DNA from: UBA6627 sp965248675
GTDB lineage: Bacteria > Chloroflexota > Dehalococcoidia > UBA2979
DNA: 64,000 nucleotides
Assembly (NCBI GenBank): GCA_965248675.1
Contig: CBDFJZ010000008.1
Span: 992,001 to 1,056,000, forward strand
Direction: 5' to 3'
Shown: piece by piece, positions 53,394-61,115 of the stretch
Position numbering within the stretch: position 1 is the stretch's first letter
Layout: each line of letters begins with the position of its first letter
Position numbers and translations under genes: made by a program
Notes under the pieces: model-generated
What the model was told of the DNA's origin: nothing
Seen by the model: only the letters and a program-made list of their open reading frames with translations
The model's database searches: none

Positions 53394-53837
53394 TCATCTC
53401 TGCAGCAGCCCGATCAGGTGCTGCTGGGCGTCCCCGATGGTCGCGTGCGTGCTGATCCCGCTGGCGAGATGCATCACCCAACGCAAGTCTCCCCCGCGAC
53501 TTGACGCCCGCCCGCCGACGAGCGTCCATGTCCCCATGCCCGCCCCGACCACGCTCTCAGAGCATCGCCCTCTATCTCGCCCGCTGCCGTCCGTCACCGG
53601 GATCGTCGCCTCGCCCCGTTGGCGTGCCAGTTTCACGCGCATCGCTCCATCGATGATCCGGCCCGTCGTTCGGTTGAAGACCACGCTGTGCAGCCAGCCA
53701 CTTTCCTCCAGCAGCTCGCGCATCACGCGTCGCTGGTGGGGAGAGTGCTCCCGAAAGTTCAGTTCGTTCAGCTCAAGATCCCCGGGCGGCACGTCCCGGT
53801 GGCCCACGATCCGATTGCGCCAGCTGTCCTTCGGCAC
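53394..53837 (-). CDS. ParB/Srx-type nuclease-domain protein, C-terminus doubtful
   Basis: 147 residues from the GTG at 53837, behind a strong aggaggaag. The first 70 residues fit a ParB-like fold: VPPGDLELNELNFREHSPHQ, then LLEESGWLHSVVFNRTTGRI and IIDGAMRVKLARQRGEATIP, as in phage ParB/methyltransferase-associated proteins. The rest lacks the usual continuation (VVDVDEx...) and is compositionally odd, so the 3' part may be out of frame or replaced. It is leftward like the terminase gene 28 bases away, probably one unit of phage origin. Confidence 0.55.
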   Translation of the reverse strand: MPKDSWRNRIVGHRDVPPGDLELNELNFREHSPHQRRVMRELLEESGWLHSVVFNRTTGRIIDGAMRVKLARQRGEATIPVTDGSGRDRGRCSESVVGAGMGTWTLVGGRASSRGGDLRWVMHLASGISTHATIGDAQQHLIGLLQR

Positions 53838-53933
53838 CTTCCTCCTCCTATCGCTTGACCGCCGCTGTCCTACGCATAGAAGATAATGAGCAGGACGACA
53901 GTCAGGCAAAGGACATGACTAGGACCTAGTGCG

Positions 53934-54965
53934 ATGAACGAGCAGGACGAAGTCGCGGCCGACCGCTGGTGGCGGTTCAGCGAGTACGAGCTGGTGGCCG
54001 GGGTGGTGAGGCCAACGGTCGACGCCGAGGTGGAGTGGTTCAACCCTCTCGATCGATGGGAGTCGAGAGCGCCGGCGCCGTACCTAGAGTTCATCGAACT
54101 CGCGACGTCGCTGCGACTCGCGCTGGACGACGACGGGCGCACGCGCGCGGGCGACGAATACGCTCTCCAGCGGCTGCTCCGCTGGTGCCAACGCTGGGGC
54201 CTGCCGGGAACGCTGCTCCAGCGGATGGAGGCGCTATTCACCCCGGTGACGTGGCGTCGCTTCGACGGTGCACTGGCTCCTGCACAGTTCCAGCTTTTCC
54301 GCAGCACGACCGGGTGGGCAGTAAGCAAGCGCGATTGGGTTGGCCGTGGGAGCTGGCGCCCGGAAGCTGAAGGCCGGCGTGCGGGCACCCGTCTTCGCCC
54401 CGGTGATCCACCCGTGGACGCCTTCCCCGCCGGCGTGCTCATGCGCGAGCTGCGCGGCCCGAGGCTCAGGCTTCACCCGCTGCGTGCTGTGACCCCGTAC
54501 CTCGGCGACGCCGTCCGTCGGAAGCGGTGGCGGTCGCTGCTGCCGCTCAGCGAGCCGTTCTGCCGCGCGTACGGTGAGCCGCTCACGGACTTCCTGAACG
54601 CGGCGGTGGCGTTGCGCGACGCGCTGACCTGGCTGGCCACCTCCGACCCGCTCAACCCGCCCGACGAGGAACGCGTTGGCGAGATGAAGGACGGCGCAGC
54701 GTTGCTCGCACATCTGCTCGCGGCGAGCGGCCGCAGCCTCACGGTCGAAGACGGCGAGCTGCGCGAGGCCCACACGTCCCGGTCGCTGATCGGCTCGTTC
54801 GCGTCGATGATCCGCGACGACGCCCTCGGCGGGAACGCGAGGTGGTGCCCGCGCTGCGGAAAGCCCTTCCGGGCGAGCCATTACCAGACGCGGTTCTGCT
54901 CCGACAAATGCAAGCACACGTGGCAGAAGCGCGTGCAACGAAGTCGCCAGCGGCTCGGATTGTGA
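53934..54965 (+). CDS. Uncharacterised protein with C-terminal zinc ribbon
   Basis: 343 residues. No family recognised for residues 1-290, which are rich in Trp/Arg/Leu helices (DRWWRFSEYELVAGVVRPTV; LRRWCQRWG-type segments). The C-terminus has a zinc-ribbon: CPRCGKPFRASHYQTRFCSD, followed by KCKHTWQKRVQRSRQR, with CxxC...CxxxC spacing and a basic tail, like the CGNR-type or transposon-coded nucleic-acid-binding ribbons. Nucleic acid or RNA binding is likely. It is divergent from the ParB-like gene and well preserved, so it may be the element's functional cargo. Confidence 0.6.
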   Translation: MNEQDEVAADRWWRFSEYELVAGVVRPTVDAEVEWFNPLDRWESRAPAPYLEFIELATSLRLALDDDGRTRAGDEYALQRLLRWCQRWGLPGTLLQRMEALFTPVTWRRFDGALAPAQFQLFRSTTGWAVSKRDWVGRGSWRPEAEGRRAGTRLRPGDPPVDAFPAGVLMRELRGPRLRLHPLRAVTPYLGDAVRRKRWRSLLPLSEPFCRAYGEPLTDFLNAAVALRDALTWLATSDPLNPPDEERVGEMKDGAALLAHLLAASGRSLTVEDGELREAHTSRSLIGSFASMIRDDALGGNARWCPRCGKPFRASHYQTRFCSDKCKHTWQKRVQRSRQRLGL

Positions 54966-55063
54966 GCGACACACCAGCGAGCCGCGGAGCCGGCCCAGCA
55001 GTCTCAGGATTCTGACGCCCCTGCCAAAGTCGGGCTGCACCGCGCGCTCGCAGCGGCTCGGCA

Positions 55064-55255
55064 CTAGCCGCCCGGTCGAGTTGCCACGCAGTCGATCGCT
55101 TCGGCGAGGCGCCACGCCTCCTCGCGCGTGAGGGGCTGGCGCCAGCGGGAGTCGTTCGACAATAGGAGCCCCGACGGCGTGGCCTCGACACGAATGGTCT
55201 CGCCATCGCCGATGCTGACCTCGATTGCGCGCAGATCGCGCTCGGAGTCGGGCAT
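55064..55255 (-). CDS. Small uncharacterised protein (63 residues)
   Basis: 63 residues: an acidic, beta-then-helix pattern (VSIGDGETIRVEATPSGLLL, then REEAWRLAEAIDCVATRP). It starts 9 bases after the stop of the recombinase-RAMA gene in the same direction, suggesting co-transcription. Normal codon usage and a plausible start (atgcccgac) support it as a real small gene. No function can be given. Confidence 0.45.
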   Translation of the reverse strand: MPDSERDLRAIEVSIGDGETIRVEATPSGLLLSNDSRWRQPLTREEAWRLAEAIDCVATRPGG

Positions 55256-55264
55256 CGAGCTTGC

Positions 55265-55798
55265 CTACGCCGCCTGACGGGCCGGGTGGCCCTCAGGGCA
55301 GCGCCCGGGCACCCTACCGCGGCCGGCGTCGTCGGCGACGAACGCCTTCATGCACGAGGAGCAGAAGTAGCGCACCCGGCCCTCGGGGACATCCTTCTGG
55401 CTCTTCGCTCGCTCGATCAGCTTCGCGGGCTTCGCCTTCTGGCTCTTCGCCCTCTCGATCAGCGTCGCCAGCTTCGGCGCGACGTTCGCGCTGCCGGCCC
55501 CGCTCGCCGTGCGCGGCGCCGCGTCAGCCGTCATGGTCGCGAGTGCGTCCCGAGCCGCCTTCTGGCGCCCCGGCTGGCCGCTCGGGGCCTGCTCGGGGAC
55601 CGACCAGAAGCGGTAGCCGTTGGTTGCCGTGCCGGTCACCGCCTTGCCCACCGACGAGGGGCTTGTGAAGCACTGGCCGTCTGGGCGCACGAAGTAGAGC
55701 CGCTCGTCTCGCTCGACGACCTCGCAGGTGTGCTCCTCGCCTTTGTACTTCCCGACGAGGGTCAGCCCGGCCTTGATCTCGGCCTTCGTGGTGCTCAT
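55265..55798 (-). CDS. Possible internal start: separate RAMA/zinc-ribbon protein
   Basis: Inside the fusion an ATG at 55798 is preceded by a very strong ribosome site (aaggaggggcgc), stronger than that of the recombinase. Translation from it would give a 177-residue protein of the RAMA domain and zinc ribbon alone, in the same frame and with the same stop. The domain (about residues 8-75 of this form) is named for its link with restriction and methylation proteins and may bind modified DNA. Either the stop of a once-separate integrase was lost, or both forms are made. Confidence 0.45.
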   Translation of the reverse strand: MSTTKAEIKAGLTLVGKYKGEEHTCEVVERDERLYFVRPDGQCFTSPSSVGKAVTGTATNGYRFWSVPEQAPSGQPGRQKAARDALATMTADAAPRTASGAGSANVAPKLATLIERAKSQKAKPAKLIERAKSQKDVPEGRVRYFCSSCMKAFVADDAGRGRVPGRCPEGHPARQAA

Positions 55799-56875
55799 GC
55801 GCCCCTCCTTTCGGGCCGGCGGTGGATCAGGCAATGCGCCTGCCGCCTCGGAGCGGACGACATCACTCACTCCGTTCAGCGAGGAACGCAAGTCGTGGCC
55901 GACGCTCTCGCGTGGGCGACCGCTCGTAGCCGCATGGGCGGCGCCTCGCGTCGAAGTGAGCTGTCCCACGGGGCTGAGGGCCGCGTGCGCCGCGACCGCC
56001 TGTTCGGAGTCGTAGGCCCGCGCGTAGTGTTGGGTCATCTGCGGCGAGGAGTGGCCGAGCAGCAACTGCACGTCGAGCTCGCGCGCACCAGAGGCGATCG
56101 CCCAGGTGGCGAAGCTGTAGCGGAAACGGTGCGGGTTCGCCTTCTCGACGCCAGCACGCTTCGCCAATCTCCCGAGGAGCACGTAGAAGGAATGTCCGTC
56201 CGCCATCCCCTCCCCGTGTCGACCCAGGAAGAGCGCCCCCGCCTGCTCGCCGCGGAAGCGCGCCACGTAATCGCGTAGTGCGTCAGCGGTGCGCTCGCCG
56301 ATCCCGACCCAGCGCTGCTTCGCACCCTTCCCGTGCACGAGCACCCGCCGCCGTTCCCAGTCCACTTCGTCGAGCTGCACGGAGGCGCATTCCTGCGACC
56401 GCACCCCGTTGTCGAGCAGGAAGAGCAGCAGCGCGTAGTTCCGGCAGCCAGTCATGCGCGAGCGGTCACAGCCAGCGAGCAGCCGCTCGATCTCCTCTTC
56501 GCTGAAAGGCCGCGGCGCCTTGCGCTCGATCCGCGCCAGCGGCACCCGGGCGAAGACGTGCGTGCGCTCCGGGTCGAGATAGCCCATGCGCCGGCACCAG
56601 GAGAAGAAAGCCCCGAGCGTGCGGTGATGGTGGTTCTGGTAGATGGGGGTCGTGGTGGCACGACCGCTACGCCCTCGCCTGGCTCGCACCTCGGCGAGGA
56701 AGGCGTAGACGTGCGTTACGTCATGGTCCCCGACAGCGTCCGGGAAGCCGAGCCGCCGCCCGACGAGCCGGAAGGTGGCGAGCGAGTCGCGGTAGCTCTT
56801 GATCGTGCGCACGGACTTGCCTTCGGTCTCGACCGCGTTCAGGTAGGTGGCGATGAGGTCGTCGATCTGGGCCAT
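55265..56875 (-). CDS. Tyrosine recombinase fused to a RAMA domain and zinc ribbon
   Basis: 536 residues from the ATG at 56875 (ggacggagctgc upstream; an ATG 12 codons earlier is weaker). Numbering from the longer form: SAM-like core-binding domain at about 15-110, catalytic domain at 130-305 with R171 (NGVRSQE), K195, H261/R264 (HRFRYSFA), H287 (LLGHSSPQM) and nucleophile Y296 (TQHYA), all present. After a linker, residues about 372-445 are a RAMA domain (LTLVGKYKGEEHTCEVVERD; SPSSVGKAVTGTATNGYRFW) and the end is a ribbon (VRYFCSSCMKAFV...CPEGH). It lies just inside the right 76-bp repeat, the usual place for an integrase. Confidence 0.85.
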   Translation of the reverse strand: MAQIDDLIATYLNAVETEGKSVRTIKSYRDSLATFRLVGRRLGFPDAVGDHDVTHVYAFLAEVRARRGRSGRATTTPIYQNHHHRTLGAFFSWCRRMGYLDPERTHVFARVPLARIERKAPRPFSEEEIERLLAGCDRSRMTGCRNYALLLFLLDNGVRSQECASVQLDEVDWERRRVLVHGKGAKQRWVGIGERTADALRDYVARFRGEQAGALFLGRHGEGMADGHSFYVLLGRLAKRAGVEKANPHRFRYSFATWAIASGARELDVQLLLGHSSPQMTQHYARAYDSEQAVAAHAALSPVGQLTSTRGAAHAATSGRPRESVGHDLRSSLNGVSDVVRSEAAGALPDPPPARKEGRMSTTKAEIKAGLTLVGKYKGEEHTCEVVERDERLYFVRPDGQCFTSPSSVGKAVTGTATNGYRFWSVPEQAPSGQPGRQKAARDALATMTADAAPRTASGAGSANVAPKLATLIERAKSQKAKPAKLIERAKSQKDVPEGRVRYFCSSCMKAFVADDAGRGRVPGRCPEGHPARQAA

Positions 56876-57002
56876 GCAGCTCCGTCCCTTTCCTTTTCGG
56901 TGGACGGACATGACTCACTCTGCGCGGCGGCGAAAGCAAGCGTTTGACCCCCCTATGGCGAGTCTGAGGGTGCTGAAGAAATTGAGCATCAGATCGTTAG
57001 GT

Positions 57003-57078
57003 GGCGGTGCAACGCGAGCGGTAGCGCCCCTGCTTCCCGAGCAGAGGGTCGAGGGTTCGAATCCCTTCTCCCGCTCCA
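57003..57078 (+). tRNA. tRNA-Gly(CCC)-like sequence, possibly defective
   Basis: 76 nt with correct spacing: D-arm ACGC-GAGCGGTA-GCGC (one mismatch), anticodon arm CCTGC-TTCCCGA-GCAGA with anticodon CCC, five-base variable loop, T-arm GAGGG-TTCGAAT-CCCTT, acceptor 3' strand CTCCCGC, discriminator T and encoded CCA. The 5' acceptor strand (GGCGGTG) pairs at only about four of seven positions; the expected partner would be GCGGGAG. So the 3' two thirds look genuine and the 5' end looks replaced, consistent with a recombination boundary inside the gene. It may not make a working tRNA. Confidence 0.4.
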
Positions 57079-57123
57079 ACTTCGCCACCCCATGGCGAAG
57101 AAGCGCCGAGTCACCGGGCTGAA
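57048..57123 (+). repeat. Right 76-bp direct repeat (attachment-site candidate)
   Basis: Perfect copy of 49905-49980. It starts in the variable loop of the tRNA-Gly-like sequence and ends where the SMP-30 gene fragment begins; that gene is cut exactly at 57124. The internal inverted repeat CTTCGCCA-cccca-TGGCGAAG is at 57080-57100. Confidence 0.85.
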
Positions 57124-57679
57124 CGAGTCCGTTCGGCTGCGTGAACTCGTCGACCAGCAGCGTGAGGGTCCCGTCCGCGTCGAAGAGGTAGACGCCTTGG
57201 AAGTCGAGCTCTTTGCGAGCATCGGGGTTACCCATCACGCGCCGCGCGCCCGGCCGCGGGAGTCCGTACGTGGGATCCGTGAAATAGAGGCGCCCAGAGG
57301 AGTGCATCACGAGATCGTTGGGGCTGTTGAAGCGCTTCCCCTCGAAGGCCGCGACCACGTCCGTGCCAGCGCCGTCGCCGCCACGAGCGACGTACGTCGC
57401 CCTCGACACGCGCCGCCCCGAGTGCTCGCACGCGAGCAGCTGCCCGTCTGCATCGAGTGTGAGCCCGTTCGAATGCCCGCTCGGCTCGCGGTAGACCTCA
57501 GCGGCATCCGACCCTGGTCGCCAGCGATGGATGCGGTTGCCGGGGATGTCGCTGAACAGCAGTGCCTCGTCGGCGGCGACCCAGATCGGCCCCTCCGTGA
57601 ACTCGAAACCCGTGCAGAGTCGCGTCTCCTCGCCGGATGCAAGCAGCTCAGATAGGCCGTCGTCGTTCTCAAGGCGCAT
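57124..57679 (-). pseudogene. SMP-30/gluconolactonase-family gene, 3' part removed at the repeat
   Basis: Start ATG at 57679 with a good ribosome site (ggagggggcagg). 185 residues of an intact SMP-30 propeller: CTGFEFTEGPIWVAADEALL, FSDIPGNRIHRW, HSNGLTLDADGQLLACEHSG, FNSPNDLVMHSSGRLYFTDP (metal-ligand Asn/Asp region). Then at 57124 it meets the 76-bp repeat and the frame runs into repeat sequence. About 100 residues with the last blades and remaining metal ligands are missing and are not found beyond the left repeat. Confidence 0.8.
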
Positions 57680-57762
57680 CCTGCCCCCTCCGCAATCACC
57701 ACGCGCGCGTCGCGCTCTTCGCAGCGCGTGATCATAGAGGAGCGGGGGGCGGGGGAGCGGCG

Positions 57763-57871
57763 CGCTATCTCTGCTCTTCGTGCATTGCGTGCGTTCGTGG
57801 CCGAAGATGCGGGTCGCGGCAAGGTGCCCGAGCGCTGTCCGGAGGGCCACCCGGATCGCGATGCTGCGTAG
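57763..57871 (+). pseudogene. Decayed copy of the zinc-ribbon end of the RAMA protein
   Basis: Reads RYLCSSCIA, then after a frame slip FVAEDAGRGKVPERCPEGHP and a stop. It closely matches the last 35 residues of the recombinase-RAMA gene (RYFCSSCMKAFVADDAGRGR...RCPEGHP) and is similar also at the DNA level. A second, older copy of that gene once lay here on the opposite strand. Confidence 0.7.
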
Positions 57872-57926
57872 GCCCTGACGCGCCCGAGGCCAGCTCGGAT
57901 CAAGTACATTGCCGCCTGTGAGCGGC

Positions 57927-58025
57927 ATGACACTCGTTAGTGGCTCGGCAGGAAGCGGCAAGACGCAGTTCCTCGTTGAGCGTGCCGCCGAGCGCTACGC
58001 GTCTGACCCCTTCGCCCCACGATGA
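57927..58025 (+). pseudogene. Decayed duplicate of the addB 5' end
   Basis: Starts with ATG and reads TLVSGSAGSGKTQFLVERAA, then ERYASDP and a stop at 58023-58025. It parallels the first 30 residues of the intact addB gene 160 bases downstream (LVTGPAGSGKTERLIQRAAE, then RYEADRF). The Walker A motif is complete but nothing follows. The remaining bases up to 58184 hold no gene. Confidence 0.7.
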
Positions 58026-58184
58026 GACACTGCTCGTGACCTCGGGGGGCAACAAGGCGCCGCCCTCCTCGGAGCTCCCGGCCTACTGAATCGTGGGCCT
58101 CGAGGAGGTGTCACAGCTCTACCGTTTCCGGGCTGCAACACCAGGCGAGAACATGCCCGTCCACCATCAGCTAGGCTCTGCGTC

Positions 58185-61115
58185 ATGGCGGCACTCGCGC
58201 TCGTAACTGGTCCAGCTGGAAGCGGGAAGACTGAGCGGCTGATTCAGCGTGCCGCCGAGCGCTACGAGGCCGATCGATTCGCGTCAACGCTCGTGCTCGT
58301 GCCCACGGCGCGACACGGCGACCAGTTCCGTCGCCGACTCGTCTCGCGCTGCGGAGTCGCGCTCGCCCTCGATGTCCTCACCCTCGCGCTCTTCACGCGA
58401 CGATACGTCAGCGCCAACATGCCGCCCTACGAGGTCGCCGCGGAGCTGTTGTGGCGAGTCACGCGCGAGCGAACGGCGAGCGGGGAGGCTCAGCGATTCC
58501 AGCCGATCGCCGAGACTCCGGGACTGCACGAGCTTGTCGGCTCGGCCGTCGGGGAGCTCGTCACGGCCGGCATCGAAGGCGGCGAGCTACGTGGCGCGGC
58601 ACGGCGCACCGCGAGCGCCGACCACCTCGCGCTGGCCGACATTTACACGGCCTATCGCGCTGCCCTCGACGACCACGGCTGGCGTGATCCCCGCGAAGCA
58701 GCTGCAGTCGCTGCGGACGCGATCGAGCAGGCGTCGGACGTGCCGGGCCTCGTCCTGGTCGATTCGTTCGAACTGCTGAGTACCCCGGAGATCCGACTGC
58801 TCGCGGCGCTCGCCGAGCGCACCGAGGTGGCGATCGCGCTCGACCCCGAAGGCAGCGAACGGGCGCGCTGGACTGCGGAACGGATCGAGCAGCTCGTCCC
58901 CGGGGCGCAGCGAGAACAGTTGCCGCCGCAGGCCAGCTCGGCCGCGATCAGCGCGCACACTGCGGCCAACACCGAAGCTCAGTTGCGCGGGATCGCGCGC
59001 GCCATCAAGCGCACGCTCACCGAGGATGCCTCGCTGCGGCCATCCGACGTCGCGGTCGTGTTCCGCCAGGCCACGCCGCATCTCTCGCTGGCCCGTCGGG
59101 TATTCCAGGAGTACGACCTACCGTTCGACCCGGCCGCGGGCGAGCGGATCGCCTCGAGGCCGTTCGGCACCTGGGTGCTCGCGCTGCTACGCCTGCCGGC
59201 CCACGACTGGCGCCTCACGCGGCTCGCGGAGCTGCTGCGCTCGTCCTTCCTCGATCGCAGCCGCCTTGAGATCGAGGGTGACTCGGTCGATCATGCCATC
59301 CGCGCCGGCCGCGCTCACCGGCTGCTCTCCGGCCTCGATGCGCTGCGCGAGCTGCCACATGCGCTCGAGCTGGACGCACAGACGGCCGAGCAGGACGGCC
59401 ACGACGGGTACGCCGCGCGCCTCCGCGTCGCGGGCCGAGCGATCGGAACCGCGGGCGCCCGCCTGACGGCGCTCCTCGATGTCGCGCCGCAGAGTGCCAG
59501 CGCCTGGGCAGCCGCGCTCGACGACGTGCTCTTTGGCGCCGACGGACTCGCACGCAGCGCCGTCGACGGGTACGACACGCTCGAGGTAGAGATCGCTGCG
59601 CTGCGCTCGGACCTCGACGCCCTCAGGGCGATCGATGAGGCGCTGGGTGGACCGGTGATCTCGCTCGATGCGTTCGCGGACGATCTCGAACGCCGCATGC
59701 AGCGAGCGGCCACGCTGATCCGCGAGGCCGGCGGTGTCCTGTTTGCGCCGATGCACACGCTGCACGGGCTGCGTTTCGCGCACGTCTTCGTCGGCGGACT
59801 CGTCGAGGGCGAGTTCCCCGCCCCGAGGCGCGCACCCGCCCTGCTCGACCAGCGGTCGCGCGAGCTCCTGCGCGCGGCCGGCCTCGACCTGCCGCCAGAG
59901 CCACGGGCCAGCGAGGACGAGCTGTGGCGCGTGGCGTCCTCGCGCGCCGAAGCGAGCATCTCGCTGTGGCGGCGCCGCCGCGACGACGCCGGGCGGCCCG
60001 CGGCCTCGTCGTACTACTTGCACGAGGCGGGCGTCGAGCCCGTCGACGAGCCTCCCGCCGTGCAACCTCCCGAAGCTGCCTCCGCGCGCGAGCTAGCCGT
60101 GGCGCTGTCGGCGCGCTGGCGCGTCGGCGAGCTGCGGCGACCGCGGGACCTCGCGGCGTGGCCGCTCGTGGTGCGCGCCGCCGCCTCCGTTGAACAGCGC
60201 CGCCGCTCGTTCGACGGCGCCGGGGCGCACGAGGGCGCGATCGCGGGCGCCGACGTCGGCTGGCTCACGAACGAGGAGGAGCGCTGGAGCGCGAGCCGAT
60301 TCGAGTCCTACCGCACGTGCGCGTTCCAGTTCTTTAGTCGCTACGCGCTGCACCTCTACGAGGTGGAAGAGGAGCTCGGCGAGGCCGACGCCGCGATGCG
60401 CGGCACCGTGGTGCACGAGATCCTCGAAGACGCCGTGGTGCCGCTCGCGGCGGACGGGCGGCCACTCATTCCGGACACCGTCGATCTTGTGATCGAGCGG
60501 GTGCGCAGTGTCGGGCGACGGCTATGGGACGATGCCCCGTCGCGGCATGCCTTCGGCCGGGCAGCGCTCTGGCGCTTCGGCTGGGACGACGTCCTCGAGG
60601 ACCTCGAGCGGCTGCTCCACCGCGAGGCCGCCACGAACGCGACGCTCGGCGTCGAGCGCGTCGTCCGCCAGGAGCTGCCGATCGACGTCGCCCTGCCAGG
60701 GGTGGACCCGGAGCTGCGCCTCGTTGGCAGCATCGATCGGGTGGACGAGGGCGAGGGCTTCGCGCAGATCGTCGACTACAAGAGCGGCCGGCCGATCCGA
60801 CGCGCCGACGTCGAGGCCGGCCGCAGGCTGCAGCTGCAGCTTTACGCGCTCGCCGCCGGCCGGCAGCTCGATGCGCAGCGCCTGGTCGCACGCTACGCCT
60901 ACCTCGATCCTCGCGCGGACGACTGGCTGCTCGACACCGCGCGCGACGCAGACCGCGCGCTCATCGACGAGGTCGCCACGATCGCCGCGGCGACGCGCGC
61001 TTCCGTCGCGGCGGCCGACTTCCGTGTCGACCCGCAGGTGCCCTGCCCCAGCTACTGCGATTTCCGCCACATCTGTCGCGTCAACCAGTTCACCCGGTCG
61101 AAGCAGTGGAGCTGA
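58185..61115 (+). CDS. addB: AddB-like helicase-nuclease subunit
   Basis: 976 residues. Walker A GPAGSGKT near the N-terminus (about 9-16), inactivated-helicase-like middle region, and a C-terminal RecB-type PD-(D/E)XK nuclease: VVHEILED, LVGSIDRVDEGEGFAQIVDYKSG (Asp and Lys of the active site), QLQLYALAA. Fe-S cluster cysteines frame the nuclease: one in FESYRTCAFQFFSRYAL and three in CPSYCDFRHICRV at the end, as in AddB. With AddA it processes double-strand breaks for RecA. Its last 10 bases overlap the addA start, a typical addBA pair. Confidence 0.88.
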   Translation: MAALALVTGPAGSGKTERLIQRAAERYEADRFASTLVLVPTARHGDQFRRRLVSRCGVALALDVLTLALFTRRYVSANMPPYEVAAELLWRVTRERTASGEAQRFQPIAETPGLHELVGSAVGELVTAGIEGGELRGAARRTASADHLALADIYTAYRAALDDHGWRDPREAAAVAADAIEQASDVPGLVLVDSFELLSTPEIRLLAALAERTEVAIALDPEGSERARWTAERIEQLVPGAQREQLPPQASSAAISAHTAANTEAQLRGIARAIKRTLTEDASLRPSDVAVVFRQATPHLSLARRVFQEYDLPFDPAAGERIASRPFGTWVLALLRLPAHDWRLTRLAELLRSSFLDRSRLEIEGDSVDHAIRAGRAHRLLSGLDALRELPHALELDAQTAEQDGHDGYAARLRVAGRAIGTAGARLTALLDVAPQSASAWAAALDDVLFGADGLARSAVDGYDTLEVEIAALRSDLDALRAIDEALGGPVISLDAFADDLERRMQRAATLIREAGGVLFAPMHTLHGLRFAHVFVGGLVEGEFPAPRRAPALLDQRSRELLRAAGLDLPPEPRASEDELWRVASSRAEASISLWRRRRDDAGRPAASSYYLHEAGVEPVDEPPAVQPPEAASARELAVALSARWRVGELRRPRDLAAWPLVVRAAASVEQRRRSFDGAGAHEGAIAGADVGWLTNEEERWSASRFESYRTCAFQFFSRYALHLYEVEEELGEADAAMRGTVVHEILEDAVVPLAADGRPLIPDTVDLVIERVRSVGRRLWDDAPSRHAFGRAALWRFGWDDVLEDLERLLHREAATNATLGVERVVRQELPIDVALPGVDPELRLVGSIDRVDEGEGFAQIVDYKSGRPIRRADVEAGRRLQLQLYALAAGRQLDAQRLVARYAYLDPRADDWLLDTARDADRALIDEVATIAAATRASVAAADFRVDPQVPCPSYCDFRHICRVNQFTRSKQWS

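Larger units (their letters stand above)
49905..57123. mobile_element. Putative 7.2-kb integrative element between 76-bp direct repeats
   Basis: Two perfect 76-bp direct repeats containing a tRNA-Gly 3' end bound a segment with a tyrosine recombinase gene at its right end (start 173 bases from the right repeat), phage-like genes (terminase small subunit, ParB-like), short-overlap operons of unknown genes and gene debris. The layout matches integration at a tRNA. One detail does not fit: the tRNA-like 5' half lies inside the right boundary instead of outside the left one. Either later rearrangement occurred or a different event made the repeat. No replication, conjugation or structural phage genes, so at most a small or decayed satellite-like element. 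Confidence 0.6.
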
